From: an uncultured Roseovarius sp.
GTDB taxonomy: Bacteria; Pseudomonadota; Alphaproteobacteria; Rhodobacterales; Rhodobacteraceae
Length of the DNA: 23,187 nucleotides
Direction: 5' to 3'
NCBI GenBank assembly: GCA_934501475.1
Contig: CAKSUL010000030.1
Location: 1 to 23,187 of the forward strand
The position numbers and the translations under genes were made by a program. This document shows, piece by piece, positions 1 through 7,305 of this stretch. Each line of letters starts with the position of its first letter. Position 1 is the first letter of the stretch. The notes below the pieces were generated by a model, which did no database searches, was not told where the DNA came from, and was given only the letters and a program-made list of their open reading frames with translations.

Positions 1-381
1 GTGCAGCATCCAGGCATGCTGTTCGCTGGACATCAGACCATAGGGAAAGTTGCCGAACAGGACGATGCCCGCCGATTTGCCGCGCCAGTAGGTCGGAACC
101 GCGTGATACATCTCGGCGGCGCCCTTGGAGACCGCATCGAACACGCCTGACGCCGGGACGAGTTCACCCGCGCCATAGACCTTGACGGTCATTTTTCCGT
201 CGCTCATCTTGTTGATGGCATCGGCCAGCCAGTTTGCGCTGGTGCCGGGGCCCGGAAGGTTGGGCGGCCATGCGGTGACCATCCGCCACTCAACCAGGCC
301 CTGCGAAATCGCCGGGGCCGCCAGCGTTGCATTGGCAACGGCGCCAACGGTCGCTGCCTTCAGAAAGTTACGTCTTTTCAT
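1..381 (-). CDS. dctP: TRAP transporter substrate-binding protein, DctP family (3' part cut by window edge)
   Basis: This is the periplasmic solute-binding subunit of a TRAP transporter, a secondary uptake system typically for organic acids. Only the first 127 residues are in the window. The N-terminus has a twin-arginine signal (RRNFLK at residues 3-8), a short hydrophobic stretch and a likely cut near AAPAISQ, so export is probably by the Tat route. The mature start (VEWRMVTAWPPNLPGPGT) and the later segment AGELVPASGVFDAVSKGAAE match the DctP/TakP-like family. The ATG at 381 is preceded by a strong GGAGAAGG ribosome site. It lies 51 bases downstream of the dehydrogenase gene on the same strand, so co-transcription is likely, and the DctQ/DctM membrane subunits are expected beyond the left edge. 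The substrate cannot be read from this fragment; an oxo-, hydroxy- or branched-chain acid is plausible from the neighbours. Confidence 0.9.
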   Translation of the reverse strand, partial: MKRRNFLKAATVGAVANATLAAPAISQGLVEWRMVTAWPPNLPGPGTSANWLADAINKMSDGKMTVKVYGAGELVPASGVFDAVSKGAAEMYHAVPTYWRGKSAGIVLFGNFPYGLMSSEQHAWMLH

Positions 382-432
382 GGTCCTTCTCCCTACTTGG
401 TTATGAAATGTGCGAAATCATGACGTGGCCTG

Positions 433-1338
433 TCATGATTCCCCCGGATCGGTTTTCCTGTCCGACCCTATACGATGCGGCGGATTGCGTCGCTCGATTT
501 CCAACGCCATCGACGAAATATCACAAGATGCCGAGTCTTCGGACAGCGCGGTGAACAGATCAAAGGCAAGGCCGGTGACCGGCAGATCCAGGTCATGCGC
601 CGCTGCGATATCGCGTGCGGCGGTCAGATCCTTGAGGAAGGTATGCACATGCCCGCCGGGTTCGAAATTCCGTTCGACCATGCGCTTGCCGTGGATCTGC
701 AGCACGCGGGAATCGGCAAAACCGCCGCTGAGCGCCTCGCGGATGCGCAGCGGATCTATGCCCTCGGCGCGCGCCAGCAGCAGGCTTTCGGCAACGGCGG
801 CCATCGCCGTCGAGGCGATCATCTGGCTGGTCAGCTTGGCAAATTGCCCGGCACCGGATGCGCCGACCAATGTGGGGCGGCCCATGATGTCAAACAGCGG
901 CCGGGCGGTGGCGAAATCCGCCGCCTCGCCCCCGGCCATGATGGCAAGGGTTCCGGCCTCGGCCCCGTCCGGGCCGCCCGATACCGGCGCGTCGATATGG
1001 CGGTGCCCCAGATCGGCCAGGCGCGCGGCATGGGCGCGGGCAAGGTCTGGCGCGATCGAACTCATGTCGATGAACAGCGTTCCGGGCTGCGCCGCCGCGA
1101 TCACGTCCGGGGCGAACAGGACGCGTTCCACCACCGATGCGTTTTCCAGGATGATGATCACGATTCGCGATGTGGCGACGGCCTTGGCCGCGTCGGCGGC
1201 CACCTTGGCCCCGTCGGCGATCAGAACCTCGGCCTTGGCTTGCGTTCTGTTCCAGACCGTCAGGTCATGGCCGGCCTGCAAAAGGCGGCGCGCCATCGGG
1301 CAGCCCATCAAACCCGTTCCGAGAAAACAAATCTGCAC
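433..1338 (-). CDS. NAD(P)-dependent beta-hydroxyacid dehydrogenase (3-hydroxyisobutyrate dehydrogenase family)
   Basis: A 301-residue oxidoreductase of the family that includes 3-hydroxyisobutyrate dehydrogenase and tartronate-semialdehyde reductase; it would interconvert a beta-hydroxy acid and the matching semialdehyde. The N-terminal Rossmann motif is FLGTGLMGCPMA (residues 5-16), with WNRT at 29-32. The substrate loop DAPVSGGPDGAEAGT (117-130) is intact, and the catalytic lysine is K168 in GQFAKLTSQ. The family usually has Asn three residues after this Lys (K-x-x-N-Q); here it is Ser171. The length is normal. The start is GTG, with AGGAG about 10 bases upstream. The gene is first in the leftward unit with dctP and divergent from the hydratase. 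Which acid it uses is unknown, so I give no symbol. Confidence 0.88.
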   Translation of the reverse strand: MQICFLGTGLMGCPMARRLLQAGHDLTVWNRTQAKAEVLIADGAKVAADAAKAVATSRIVIIILENASVVERVLFAPDVIAAAQPGTLFIDMSSIAPDLARAHAARLADLGHRHIDAPVSGGPDGAEAGTLAIMAGGEAADFATARPLFDIMGRPTLVGASGAGQFAKLTSQMIASTAMAAVAESLLLARAEGIDPLRIREALSGGFADSRVLQIHGKRMVERNFEPGGHVHTFLKDLTAARDIAAAHDLDLPVTGLAFDLFTALSEDSASCDISSMALEIERRNPPHRIGSDRKTDPGES

Positions 1339-1341
1339 CGC

Positions 1342-1370
1342 TGGACCGCTCCTATCTAAGCATGTATATA
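1342..1370 (+). promoter_or_regulatory. Predicted sigma-70-like promoter for the hydratase-gntR operon
   Basis: TGGACC (1342-1347), a 17-base spacer, then TATATA (1365-1370). Each hexamer matches four of six consensus positions. The -10 element lies inside the 12-bp palindrome at 1362-1373, so a bound repressor would block polymerase directly. The leader to the hydratase ATG would be about 45 bases. I found no equally good promoter for the leftward gene. Sequence inference only. Confidence 0.45.
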
Positions 1371-1373
1371 CAT
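1362..1373. promoter_or_regulatory. Palindromic operator, HutC-subfamily GntR type
   Basis: ATGTATATACAT is a perfect 12-bp inverted repeat in the only gap between the two divergent units. Its core GTATATAC fits the pattern recalled for HutC-subfamily GntR operators, yGTMTAKACr, and resembles the palindromes bound by HutC of pseudomonads. A HutC-type regulator is encoded 0.9 kb away at 2242-2952. The site overlaps the predicted -10 box of the rightward promoter. I found no second copy of the core in this window. Confidence 0.7.
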
Positions 1374-1422
1374 CTGGTAAATCAAACGCGCGCAGCGAGT
1401 CAAGATTTTCATCGGAGGGGCC

Positions 1423-2199
1423 ATGACCGGGACGGTAATCTCAACACGGCAGGGCGGGGCGGCGTGGCTGCGGCTGAGCCGGCCGAAGGCGGCCAATGCC
1501 ATCGACAATGCCATGCGCGACGCCCTTTCCGACGCGTTTGAACAGGCGCTGGCTGATCCTGACGTGCGCAGCATCGTCATCACCGGCGAGGGGCGCGCCT
1601 TTGCCGCAGGGTCGGATGTGCGCGAGCTTGCCGATCTGACGGCGCTGGGCTCGATCGCGTTGTCAGAACGAATCGCCCGGTTTCACGACCGGATCGCGCA
1701 GGCCGAAAAGCCGGTGATCGCCGCCATCAACGGGCTGTGCCTGGGTGGCGGGCTTGAACTGGCGCTGGCCTGTGACATCCGCATCGCCGCGCAGGGCGCG
1801 CGCTTTGGCCTGCCCGAGCCGACGCTGGGCCTGATCGCCGGGGGTGGCGGTATTCCACGGCTCAGCAAGGTCGCTGGGCCGGCGATTGCGCGCCACATGT
1901 GCCTGACCGCCGAGATCGTGGATTCGCCCTGCGCGCTGGCCCGCGGGATCGTGACCGGGGTCGTCGCAGACGATGGCCTCGAGGCCGAGGTGACACGGAT
2001 CTGCGAGCGGATCGCCACCCTGGCCCCGATCGCCGTGACCCAGGCCAAACGCGTGCTCAACGCGACCGAGCAGATGGGCGGCGACGGCGCTATTGCCATC
2101 GAGGCGCAGGGCTGCGCACTGTGCATGGAGACGGCGGATTACAAGGAAGGCGTGCGCGCATTTCTGGAAAAGCGCGCGCCGGAGTTTACCGGAAGCTGA
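1423..2199 (+). CDS. Enoyl-CoA hydratase/isomerase family protein
   Basis: A 258-residue crotonase-fold enzyme acting on an acyl-CoA. Oxyanion-hole elements are FAAGSDV (60-66) and LCLGGGLELAL (105-115). Both glutamates used by true hydratases are present: E112 in GGGLELAL and E132 in FGLPEPTLG, followed by GLIAGGGGIPRL. Hydratase activity is therefore chemically possible, although family members also act as isomerases, hydrolases or lyases. The C-terminal half has the usual helical trimerisation region. The ATG is preceded by TCGGAGGGGCC, an excellent ribosome site. It is 42 bases upstream of the GntR gene on the same strand and divergent from the dehydrogenase. With the dehydrogenase it could form part of a valine/hydroxyisobutyrate-like or aromatic side-chain route, but the substrate is not evident. 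Confidence 0.9.
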   Translation: MTGTVISTRQGGAAWLRLSRPKAANAIDNAMRDALSDAFEQALADPDVRSIVITGEGRAFAAGSDVRELADLTALGSIALSERIARFHDRIAQAEKPVIAAINGLCLGGGLELALACDIRIAAQGARFGLPEPTLGLIAGGGGIPRLSKVAGPAIARHMCLTAEIVDSPCALARGIVTGVVADDGLEAEVTRICERIATLAPIAVTQAKRVLNATEQMGGDGAIAIEAQGCALCMETADYKEGVRAFLEKRAPEFTGS

Positions 2200-2241
2200 G
2201 CATGAACCACCCCCACTGACCCCACCGCCGGAGACGATGAA

Positions 2242-2952
2242 TTGAACGCCCGTGCAAAACCCAAACCCCTATATGAGCAGGTCAAGACCCATGTGGTGGA
2301 TCGCATTGCCGATGGCACCTGGGCGGTGGGCGACCGCATCCCGGGTGAGCACAAATTGGCGGCGGTGCTGGGGGCGTCGCGGCTGACCGTTCACCGGGCC
2401 TTTGGCGAACTGGCCAATGAGGGCATCCTGACGCGGGTGCAGGGTGTCGGCACATTCGTGGCCCCGCGCAAACCCGTGTCCACCATCGTGCGGCTGCACA
2501 ATATCGCCGATGAGATCCGCGAACGGGGCGACCGGTTTTCGGCCAGCATCCATTGCCTCGAGGTGATACCGGCCTCCCATGAACTGGCCCGGCATCTTGA
2601 GATGGTGCCGGGGCGGGATGTCTTTCACAGCAGCATCGTCTATTCGGCCAACGGCGTTCCCCAACAGCTGGAGGAGCGCTATGTCTCGCCCGAATTTGCG
2701 CCTGATTTCCTGAAACAGGATTTCCTGCAACGCTCGACCAGCGACTATCTGCAATCCATCGCCATGCCCACCAGCGCGACCCTGACCATCGAGGCGCTGT
2801 TGGCCGATGGTGACATCTGCGCGTTGTTGCAGATCCCGCGAAGCGAGCCCTGCCTGGTGGTGAAACGCCAGACGCGGGTCGATGGCAAGGTCACGACCTA
2901 TACGCGCTATTTTCATCCCGGCACGCGCTACCGGGTCTCCAGCGATTTCTGA
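2242..2952 (+). CDS. GntR-family transcriptional regulator, HutC subfamily (UTRA domain)
   Basis: A 236-residue regulator. The N-terminal winged helix-turn-helix (about 8-75) shows the GntR pattern: PLYEQVKTHVVDRIADGTW, then PGEHKLAAVLGASRLTVHRA and GVGTFVAP. Residues about 95-235 form a UTRA ligand-binding domain, with FHSSIVYSANGVPQQLEERYV, then VVKRQTRVDGKVTTYTRYFHPG near the end. UTRA binds small effectors, often an intermediate of the controlled pathway. The start is TTG at 2242; no ATG lies in frame between the upstream stop and the conserved domain, and GGAG sits about 8 bases before it. A two-codon ORF (ATG AAT TGA, 2237-2245) overlaps the start. Its likely target is the palindrome at 1362-1373, giving autoregulation and control of the divergent genes. 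It resembles HutC, but no histidine-utilisation genes are present. Confidence 0.9.
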   Translation: MNARAKPKPLYEQVKTHVVDRIADGTWAVGDRIPGEHKLAAVLGASRLTVHRAFGELANEGILTRVQGVGTFVAPRKPVSTIVRLHNIADEIRERGDRFSASIHCLEVIPASHELARHLEMVPGRDVFHSSIVYSANGVPQQLEERYVSPEFAPDFLKQDFLQRSTSDYLQSIAMPTSATLTIEALLADGDICALLQIPRSEPCLVVKRQTRVDGKVTTYTRYFHPGTRYRVSSDF

Positions 2953-2977
2953 GCGATCCCGGGCACGCCCTGTCGCC

Positions 2978-3003
2978 CCGCGTGACCGGCTAGGGCCACG
3001 CGG
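2978..3003. other. Inverted repeat between convergent gntR and ileS ends
   Basis: CCGCGTG and CACGCGG form a perfect 7-bp stem around a 12-base loop, in the 76-base gap where two genes converge. Neither strand has a T-run after the stem, so it is not a standard intrinsic terminator. It may slow polymerase or protect 3' ends. Nothing else is visible in this gap. Confidence 0.35.
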
Positions 3004-3028
3004 CGCAGGATCGGCTTTCGGCGGCCTG

Positions 3029-6007
3029 TCAGCCAAGCGCCTCTGAGCAGCGCGCGCAGGTGTCGGGATGGGCATGGCTGCCCACATCCGGCAGGATTTT
3101 CCAGCAGCGTTGGCATTTCGCGCCCGCGGCCTTTTCGAACACCACGCCGATGCCCGGCACTTCGGGAAGGCGGAAGGCCTCGGACGGGCTGGGATCGGGG
3201 GTCAGCAGCACCGATGAGGTGATGCACACATCCTCGAACGGGACCGAGCGCAGCGCGCTCAGCATCGCGGCGTCGCTGACATGCACCACCGGCGCGGCCT
3301 CAAGCGACGATCCGATCACCTTGTCGGTGCGCTGGATTTCCAGCGCGGCGGTGACGGCGCGGCGCGCCTGGCGGATGGTGGTCCATTTGGCGGCCAGATC
3401 CGGGTTCAGCCAATCGGCGGGCGTGTCGGGAATATCCTGCAGATGCAGCGAGCTGTCGGGATCGGGGAACCGCTCGAGCCAGACTTCCTCCATGGTAAAG
3501 ACCAGAACCGGCGCGAGCCAGGTGGTCAGGCGGTGGAACAGCAGGTCCAGCACGGTATGCGCCGCGCGCCGCGCGGGGCTGTCGCCGTCGCAATAGAGAA
3601 CGTCCTTGCGGATATCGAAATAGAACGCCGACAGATCCAGCGTGCAGAAGTTGAACAGCGCCTGAAACACACCCTGGAAATCATAGGCGGCATAGCCTTC
3701 GCGCACGCGCACGTCCAGTTCGGCCAGCCGGTGCAGAACCCAGCGTTCCAGTTCCGGCATCTCGGATGGCGCGACCCGGTCGCTTTCCTCGAAATGCGCC
3801 AATGCCCCCAGGAGAAAGCGCATGGTATTGCGCAGGCGGCGATAGCTGTCTGCAACCCCCTTGAGGATCTCGGGCCCGATCCGCTGATCGGCGGTATAGT
3901 CGGTCTGCGCCACCCACAGGCGCAGGATATCGGCACCGTATTGGCGCACCACCTCATCGGGCACGATGGTGTTTCCCAGCGATTTGGACATCTTGGTGCC
4001 CTTCTCGTCCAGCGTGAACCCATGCGTCAGCACCCCGCGATAGGGCGCGCGCCCCATCGTGCCGCAGGCCTGCAACATCGAGGAATGAAACCAGCCGCGA
4101 TGCTGATCGGTGCCCTCGAGGTAAAGATCGGCCAGCCCGTCCTCCGAGCCATCCTCGCGGTCGCGCAGCACGAACGCATGGGTGGAGCCGGAATCGAACC
4201 ACACATCCAGGATATCATCGACCTTGTCCCACTCATCGGGGTTGACGATGCCGGACAGGAACCGGTCCTTGGCGCCGTCCTTGTACCAGGCATCCGCGCC
4301 CTCGGCCTCGAACGCCTCAAGGATGCGGGCGTTGACCTGCGCGTTGCGCAGCAGGAAATCATCGTCGGTGGGCAATGCGCCACGTCTGGTAAAGCAGGTC
4401 AGCGGCACGCCCCAGGCGCGTTGACGTGACAGAACCCAGTCGGGCCGCGCCTCGATCATCGAATAGAGCCGGTTGCGCCCGGTCCTGGGCGTCCATGTGA
4501 CCAACTGGTCGATCGAGGTCAGCGCACGTTCGCGGATCGTGGTGCCATAGGTGTCCTGCCCGTCACCGACGGGGCGGTCGACGGCGGCAAACCATTGCGG
4601 CGTGTTGCGATAGATGATCGGTGCCTTCGAGCGCCAGGAATGCGGGTAGGAGTGCTTGATCCGCCCACGCGCCAGCAGGCCGCCGACCTCGACCAGCTTG
4701 TCGATGATGGCCTTGTTGGCGTCGCCTTCCTTGCCCTTGGGGGTCAGGATCGCGGTGCCGCCGAAAAACGGCAGATCGGCGCGGAAGGTGCCGTCATCCA
4801 TCACGTTGTAGGTGATGACCTTTTCCAGCATCCCGAGGTCGCGATAAAGCTCGTATTCCTCCATCCCGTGGCTGGGCGCGCAATGCACGAAACCGGTGCC
4901 TTCCTCGTCGGTGACGAAATCGGCGGCGCGGAAATCGCGCAGGTCGTCCCATTCGCCGTTTGCGCCTTCGGTGCCAAACAGAGGGTGTCGCAGCGAGAGG
5001 CCTGAAAGCTCAGCTGCCGTTACGCCCCGCACGCGGGTGTACATGCCATCCTCAAGACGCGCGCGCGCCATCACATTACTCGCCAGCTTGTCGGCCAGAA
5101 TAAACCTGTCGCCAACATTAGCCCAACTTTCATCGGGCGTACCTGTGACCTCATACAGGCCATAGGCAATGTCCTTTCCGTAGACCACGGCCTTGTTGGA
5201 CGGGATGGTCCAGGGGGTCGTGGTCCAGATCACGACGTGCGCATTCATCAGGTCGCTGCTTGCCTCAACTTGTGCGTCCAACTCAGCTTTGTCGGCCTCC
5301 ACCAACACTTGGTTAGTAACCTCAAACTTCACCCAGACCGTGAAGCTGTCCTTGTCGTGATACTCCACCTCGGCCTCGGCCAGCGCGGTTTTCTCCACGG
5401 GCGACCACATCACGGGTTTTGACCCCTGATAGAGCGTGCCGTTCATCAGGAATTTCTGGAATTCCTCGGCGATGATGCGCTCGGCGCGGAAATCCATCGT
5501 GAGGTAGGGCTTTTCCCATTTGCCGGTGACGCCGAGGCGCTTGAACTCATCGCGCTGGATGTCGATCCAGCCTTCGGCAAACTTGCGGCATTCTTGGCGA
5601 AAGGCGACGATATCCACCTCGTCCTTGTTCTTGCCCTTGGCGCGGTATTGCTCTTCGATCTTCCACTCGATCGGCAGGCCGTGGCAATCCCAGCCGGGGA
5701 TATAGCGCGCATCGCGCCCCATCATCTGCTGGCTGCGCACGACCATATCCTTGAGGATCTTGTTCAGCGCGTGACCGATATGCAGATGCCCGTTGGCGTA
5801 GGGAGGGCCGTCATGCAGGGTAAAGGGCGTGCGCGCGCCGGGGGTTGCGGCGGCCTTTTCGCGCAGCCGGTCATAGATGCCGATCCGGGCCCAGTTGGCC
5901 AGCCATTCGGGCTCGCGCTTGGGCAGGCCCGCGCGCATCGGGAAATCGGTCCTGGGCAGGTTCAGCGTGGATTTGTAGTCAGGCGTCTGGGGCGTGTCGG
6001 CGCACAT
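3029..6007 (-). CDS. ileS: Isoleucine--tRNA ligase
   Basis: Charges tRNA-Ile with isoleucine in the cytoplasm. The 992-residue class I enzyme is full length. The HIGH signature is at 76-79 (in PYANGHLHIGHAL) and KMSKS at 672-676. The CP1 editing insertion (about 200-420) contains the threonine-rich loop TTTPWTIPSNK and GTGFVHCAPSHGMEEY. A C-terminal zinc site has C965, C968, C984 and C987. Start ATG 6007 follows AAAGGACG. Two things stand out: codons with A/T third positions cluster in the editing domain (bases about 4975-5335), and the acidic residue expected to be Asp in the editing pocket appears to be Glu (E384, in GMEEY). It is preceded by its own predicted promoter and a leader of about 150 bases, so it need not depend on the upstream ycjX operon. 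The identification is certain. Confidence 0.99.
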   Translation of the reverse strand: MCADTPQTPDYKSTLNLPRTDFPMRAGLPKREPEWLANWARIGIYDRLREKAAATPGARTPFTLHDGPPYANGHLHIGHALNKILKDMVVRSQQMMGRDARYIPGWDCHGLPIEWKIEEQYRAKGKNKDEVDIVAFRQECRKFAEGWIDIQRDEFKRLGVTGKWEKPYLTMDFRAERIIAEEFQKFLMNGTLYQGSKPVMWSPVEKTALAEAEVEYHDKDSFTVWVKFEVTNQVLVEADKAELDAQVEASSDLMNAHVVIWTTTPWTIPSNKAVVYGKDIAYGLYEVTGTPDESWANVGDRFILADKLASNVMARARLEDGMYTRVRGVTAAELSGLSLRHPLFGTEGANGEWDDLRDFRAADFVTDEEGTGFVHCAPSHGMEEYELYRDLGMLEKVITYNVMDDGTFRADLPFFGGTAILTPKGKEGDANKAIIDKLVEVGGLLARGRIKHSYPHSWRSKAPIIYRNTPQWFAAVDRPVGDGQDTYGTTIRERALTSIDQLVTWTPRTGRNRLYSMIEARPDWVLSRQRAWGVPLTCFTRRGALPTDDDFLLRNAQVNARILEAFEAEGADAWYKDGAKDRFLSGIVNPDEWDKVDDILDVWFDSGSTHAFVLRDREDGSEDGLADLYLEGTDQHRGWFHSSMLQACGTMGRAPYRGVLTHGFTLDEKGTKMSKSLGNTIVPDEVVRQYGADILRLWVAQTDYTADQRIGPEILKGVADSYRRLRNTMRFLLGALAHFEESDRVAPSEMPELERWVLHRLAELDVRVREGYAAYDFQGVFQALFNFCTLDLSAFYFDIRKDVLYCDGDSPARRAAHTVLDLLFHRLTTWLAPVLVFTMEEVWLERFPDPDSSLHLQDIPDTPADWLNPDLAAKWTTIRQARRAVTAALEIQRTDKVIGSSLEAAPVVHVSDAAMLSALRSVPFEDVCITSSVLLTPDPSPSEAFRLPEVPGIGVVFEKAAGAKCQRCWKILPDVGSHAHPDTCARCSEALG

Positions 6008-6089
6008 CGGTTGCGTCCTTTGTGGTTCTGTCCTCGGAAGGAAGATGTCAGAAGGGATGGGGGCGGCGCGACAGTTTCAAACGCCTTTT

Positions 6090-6119
6090 CCCGGCGGCTC
6101 GGATGATCAGAGCGCCGGG
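6090..6119 (-). promoter_or_regulatory. Stem-loop in the ileS leader
   Basis: Read on the minus strand, CCCGGCG-CTC pairs with GAG-C-CGCCGGG: seven outer base pairs, three inner pairs, one bulged C and a nine-base loop. It lies inside the predicted ileS 5' leader, about 80 bases before the start codon. It is followed by AAAAGG rather than a U-run, so it is not an obvious terminator. Function unknown. Confidence 0.5.
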
Positions 6120-6163
6120 CATATAATTCGGATGATGATCACGGGTGGGTGCATCATGGGCGC

Positions 6164-6192
6164 GTTATAAGACGCCGCTTGGCCCGCGTCCA
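6164..6192 (-). promoter_or_regulatory. Predicted sigma-70-like promoter for ileS
   Basis: On the minus strand TGGACG (6192-6187), a 17-base spacer, then TATAAC (6169-6164), matching four and five of six consensus positions. It sits in the 224-base gap between ycjF and ileS and would start transcription near 6157, giving a leader of about 150 bases. Confidence 0.55.
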
Positions 6193-6231
6193 GTGGTGGC
6201 ATGGCGCGTGCGGGGCAAAACCGCGCCGCGC

Positions 6232-7305
6232 TCAGGATTGGCCGAACAGCCCGGTCAGCGCGCGTTTGACAAGGGCGGTGACCGAGGGGCGCTGCCCCTT
6301 GGCAAAGGCCAGCGGGCGGCAGACCTCGATCGCGGCGACGCCGACGCGCGCGGTCAATGCGCCGTTGACCACCCCCTCGCCAAAGCGGCGCGAGACCTTG
6401 GCCAGCACCCCGCCCCCCGCCAGTGAGCCGATCATGTCATCGCCCATCGCCACCGCCCCCGTGGCCAGCAGATGCGCCATCACCGCACGGGTCAGCCGCC
6501 AACTGCCCAAGGTGCCCGAGCGCCCGCCATAGATCTCGGCAATGCGGCGGATCATGCGGATATTGGCACTGAGCGCGACAATGACATCGGCCAGCGCAAT
6601 GGGCACAAGCGCGGTGACCAGCGCCACCTGACGCGCGGCGGCCTCGACCTCGCGGGTGGCGGCCTTGTCCAGCGGGCCCAGCAATTCGGCCCCGGCCAGC
6701 GACAACAGCCCTGCGGCGTCAAATTGCTCCGGCCCCAGATCGCGCAACCGCTCGCGGCCCCAGCGGGTATCCTCGCGCCCCGCGTAAAGGCGGGTCAGGT
6801 CATCGCTGACCTTGCGCGCGGCGCCCAGGTCATCCGCGGCCAACGCGCTGTCGGCGTCGTGGCGCAGCCCGTCGATCCGCGCCAGCCGCGAAAACGCCGC
6901 CAGTTCGCGCAGGGCGATGATCACCAGCACCGCCACGAACACCGCAATCAACACCGTGACCCCGTAGCCCAGGATCGGCATGCGCGCGATCAGCGAGGTG
7001 ACGAAATCCCAGGCCGCCAGTGACAGGATCACCCCGACCAGCGTGACCAGCAGCGACCAGAACCAGCGCCCCAGCCGCGAGGGTTTGCGCGCGGCCAGCG
7101 CCGCAACCGTCTGCATCGCGCGCCCTTCGGGGCTTGGGCGTGTCTCGGGATCGGGCACCGGGGGCGCGCTGTCGGGGGTGGCGGCGGCGCTGTCGGCGGC
7201 GTCCAGATCAATCAGGACCGGGCCGCGCGCCCTGCGTGCAGCGTCTGCCTTGCCTGTCTTGTCTGCGTTGCCTGCCTTGCCGCGGCTTTCGGGCGCATCA
7301 CTCAT
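6232..7305 (-). CDS. ycjF: YcjF/TIGR01620 (DUF697) inner-membrane protein
   Basis: A 357-residue membrane protein close in length to E. coli YcjF. Residues 1-75 are a polar, Ala/Pro/Asp-rich cytoplasmic tail. Two adjacent membrane spans follow (about 81-104 and 110-133) around a short loop. The C-terminal half is the DUF697-like helical domain (VALVTALVPIALADVIVALSANI). The chosen start MSDAPES at 7305 overlaps the end of the GNAT gene by eight bases and has AGGAG upstream. A longer reading from 7590 is possible but gives arginine/proline-rich nonsense that overlaps the acetyltransferase. The family travels with YcjX and, in enterobacteria, lies near the phage-shock genes; its molecular role is not established. 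Here it is last in the ycjX-GNAT-ycjF operon. Confidence 0.88.
   Translation of the reverse strand: MSDAPESRGKAGNADKTGKADAARRARGPVLIDLDAADSAAATPDSAPPVPDPETRPSPEGRAMQTVAALAARKPSRLGRWFWSLLVTLVGVILSLAAWDFVTSLIARMPILGYGVTVLIAVFVAVLVIIALRELAAFSRLARIDGLRHDADSALAADDLGAARKVSDDLTRLYAGREDTRWGRERLRDLGPEQFDAAGLLSLAGAELLGPLDKAATREVEAAARQVALVTALVPIALADVIVALSANIRMIRRIAEIYGGRSGTLGSWRLTRAVMAHLLATGAVAMGDDMIGSLAGGGVLAKVSRRFGEGVVNGALTARVGVAAIEVCRPLAFAKGQRPSVTALVKRALTGLFGQS

Noticed and set aside
6008..6157. T-box riboswitch in the ileS leader
   Set aside because: No specifier loop, T-box sequence or terminator/antiterminator pair is visible, and the device is essentially absent from Alphaproteobacteria.
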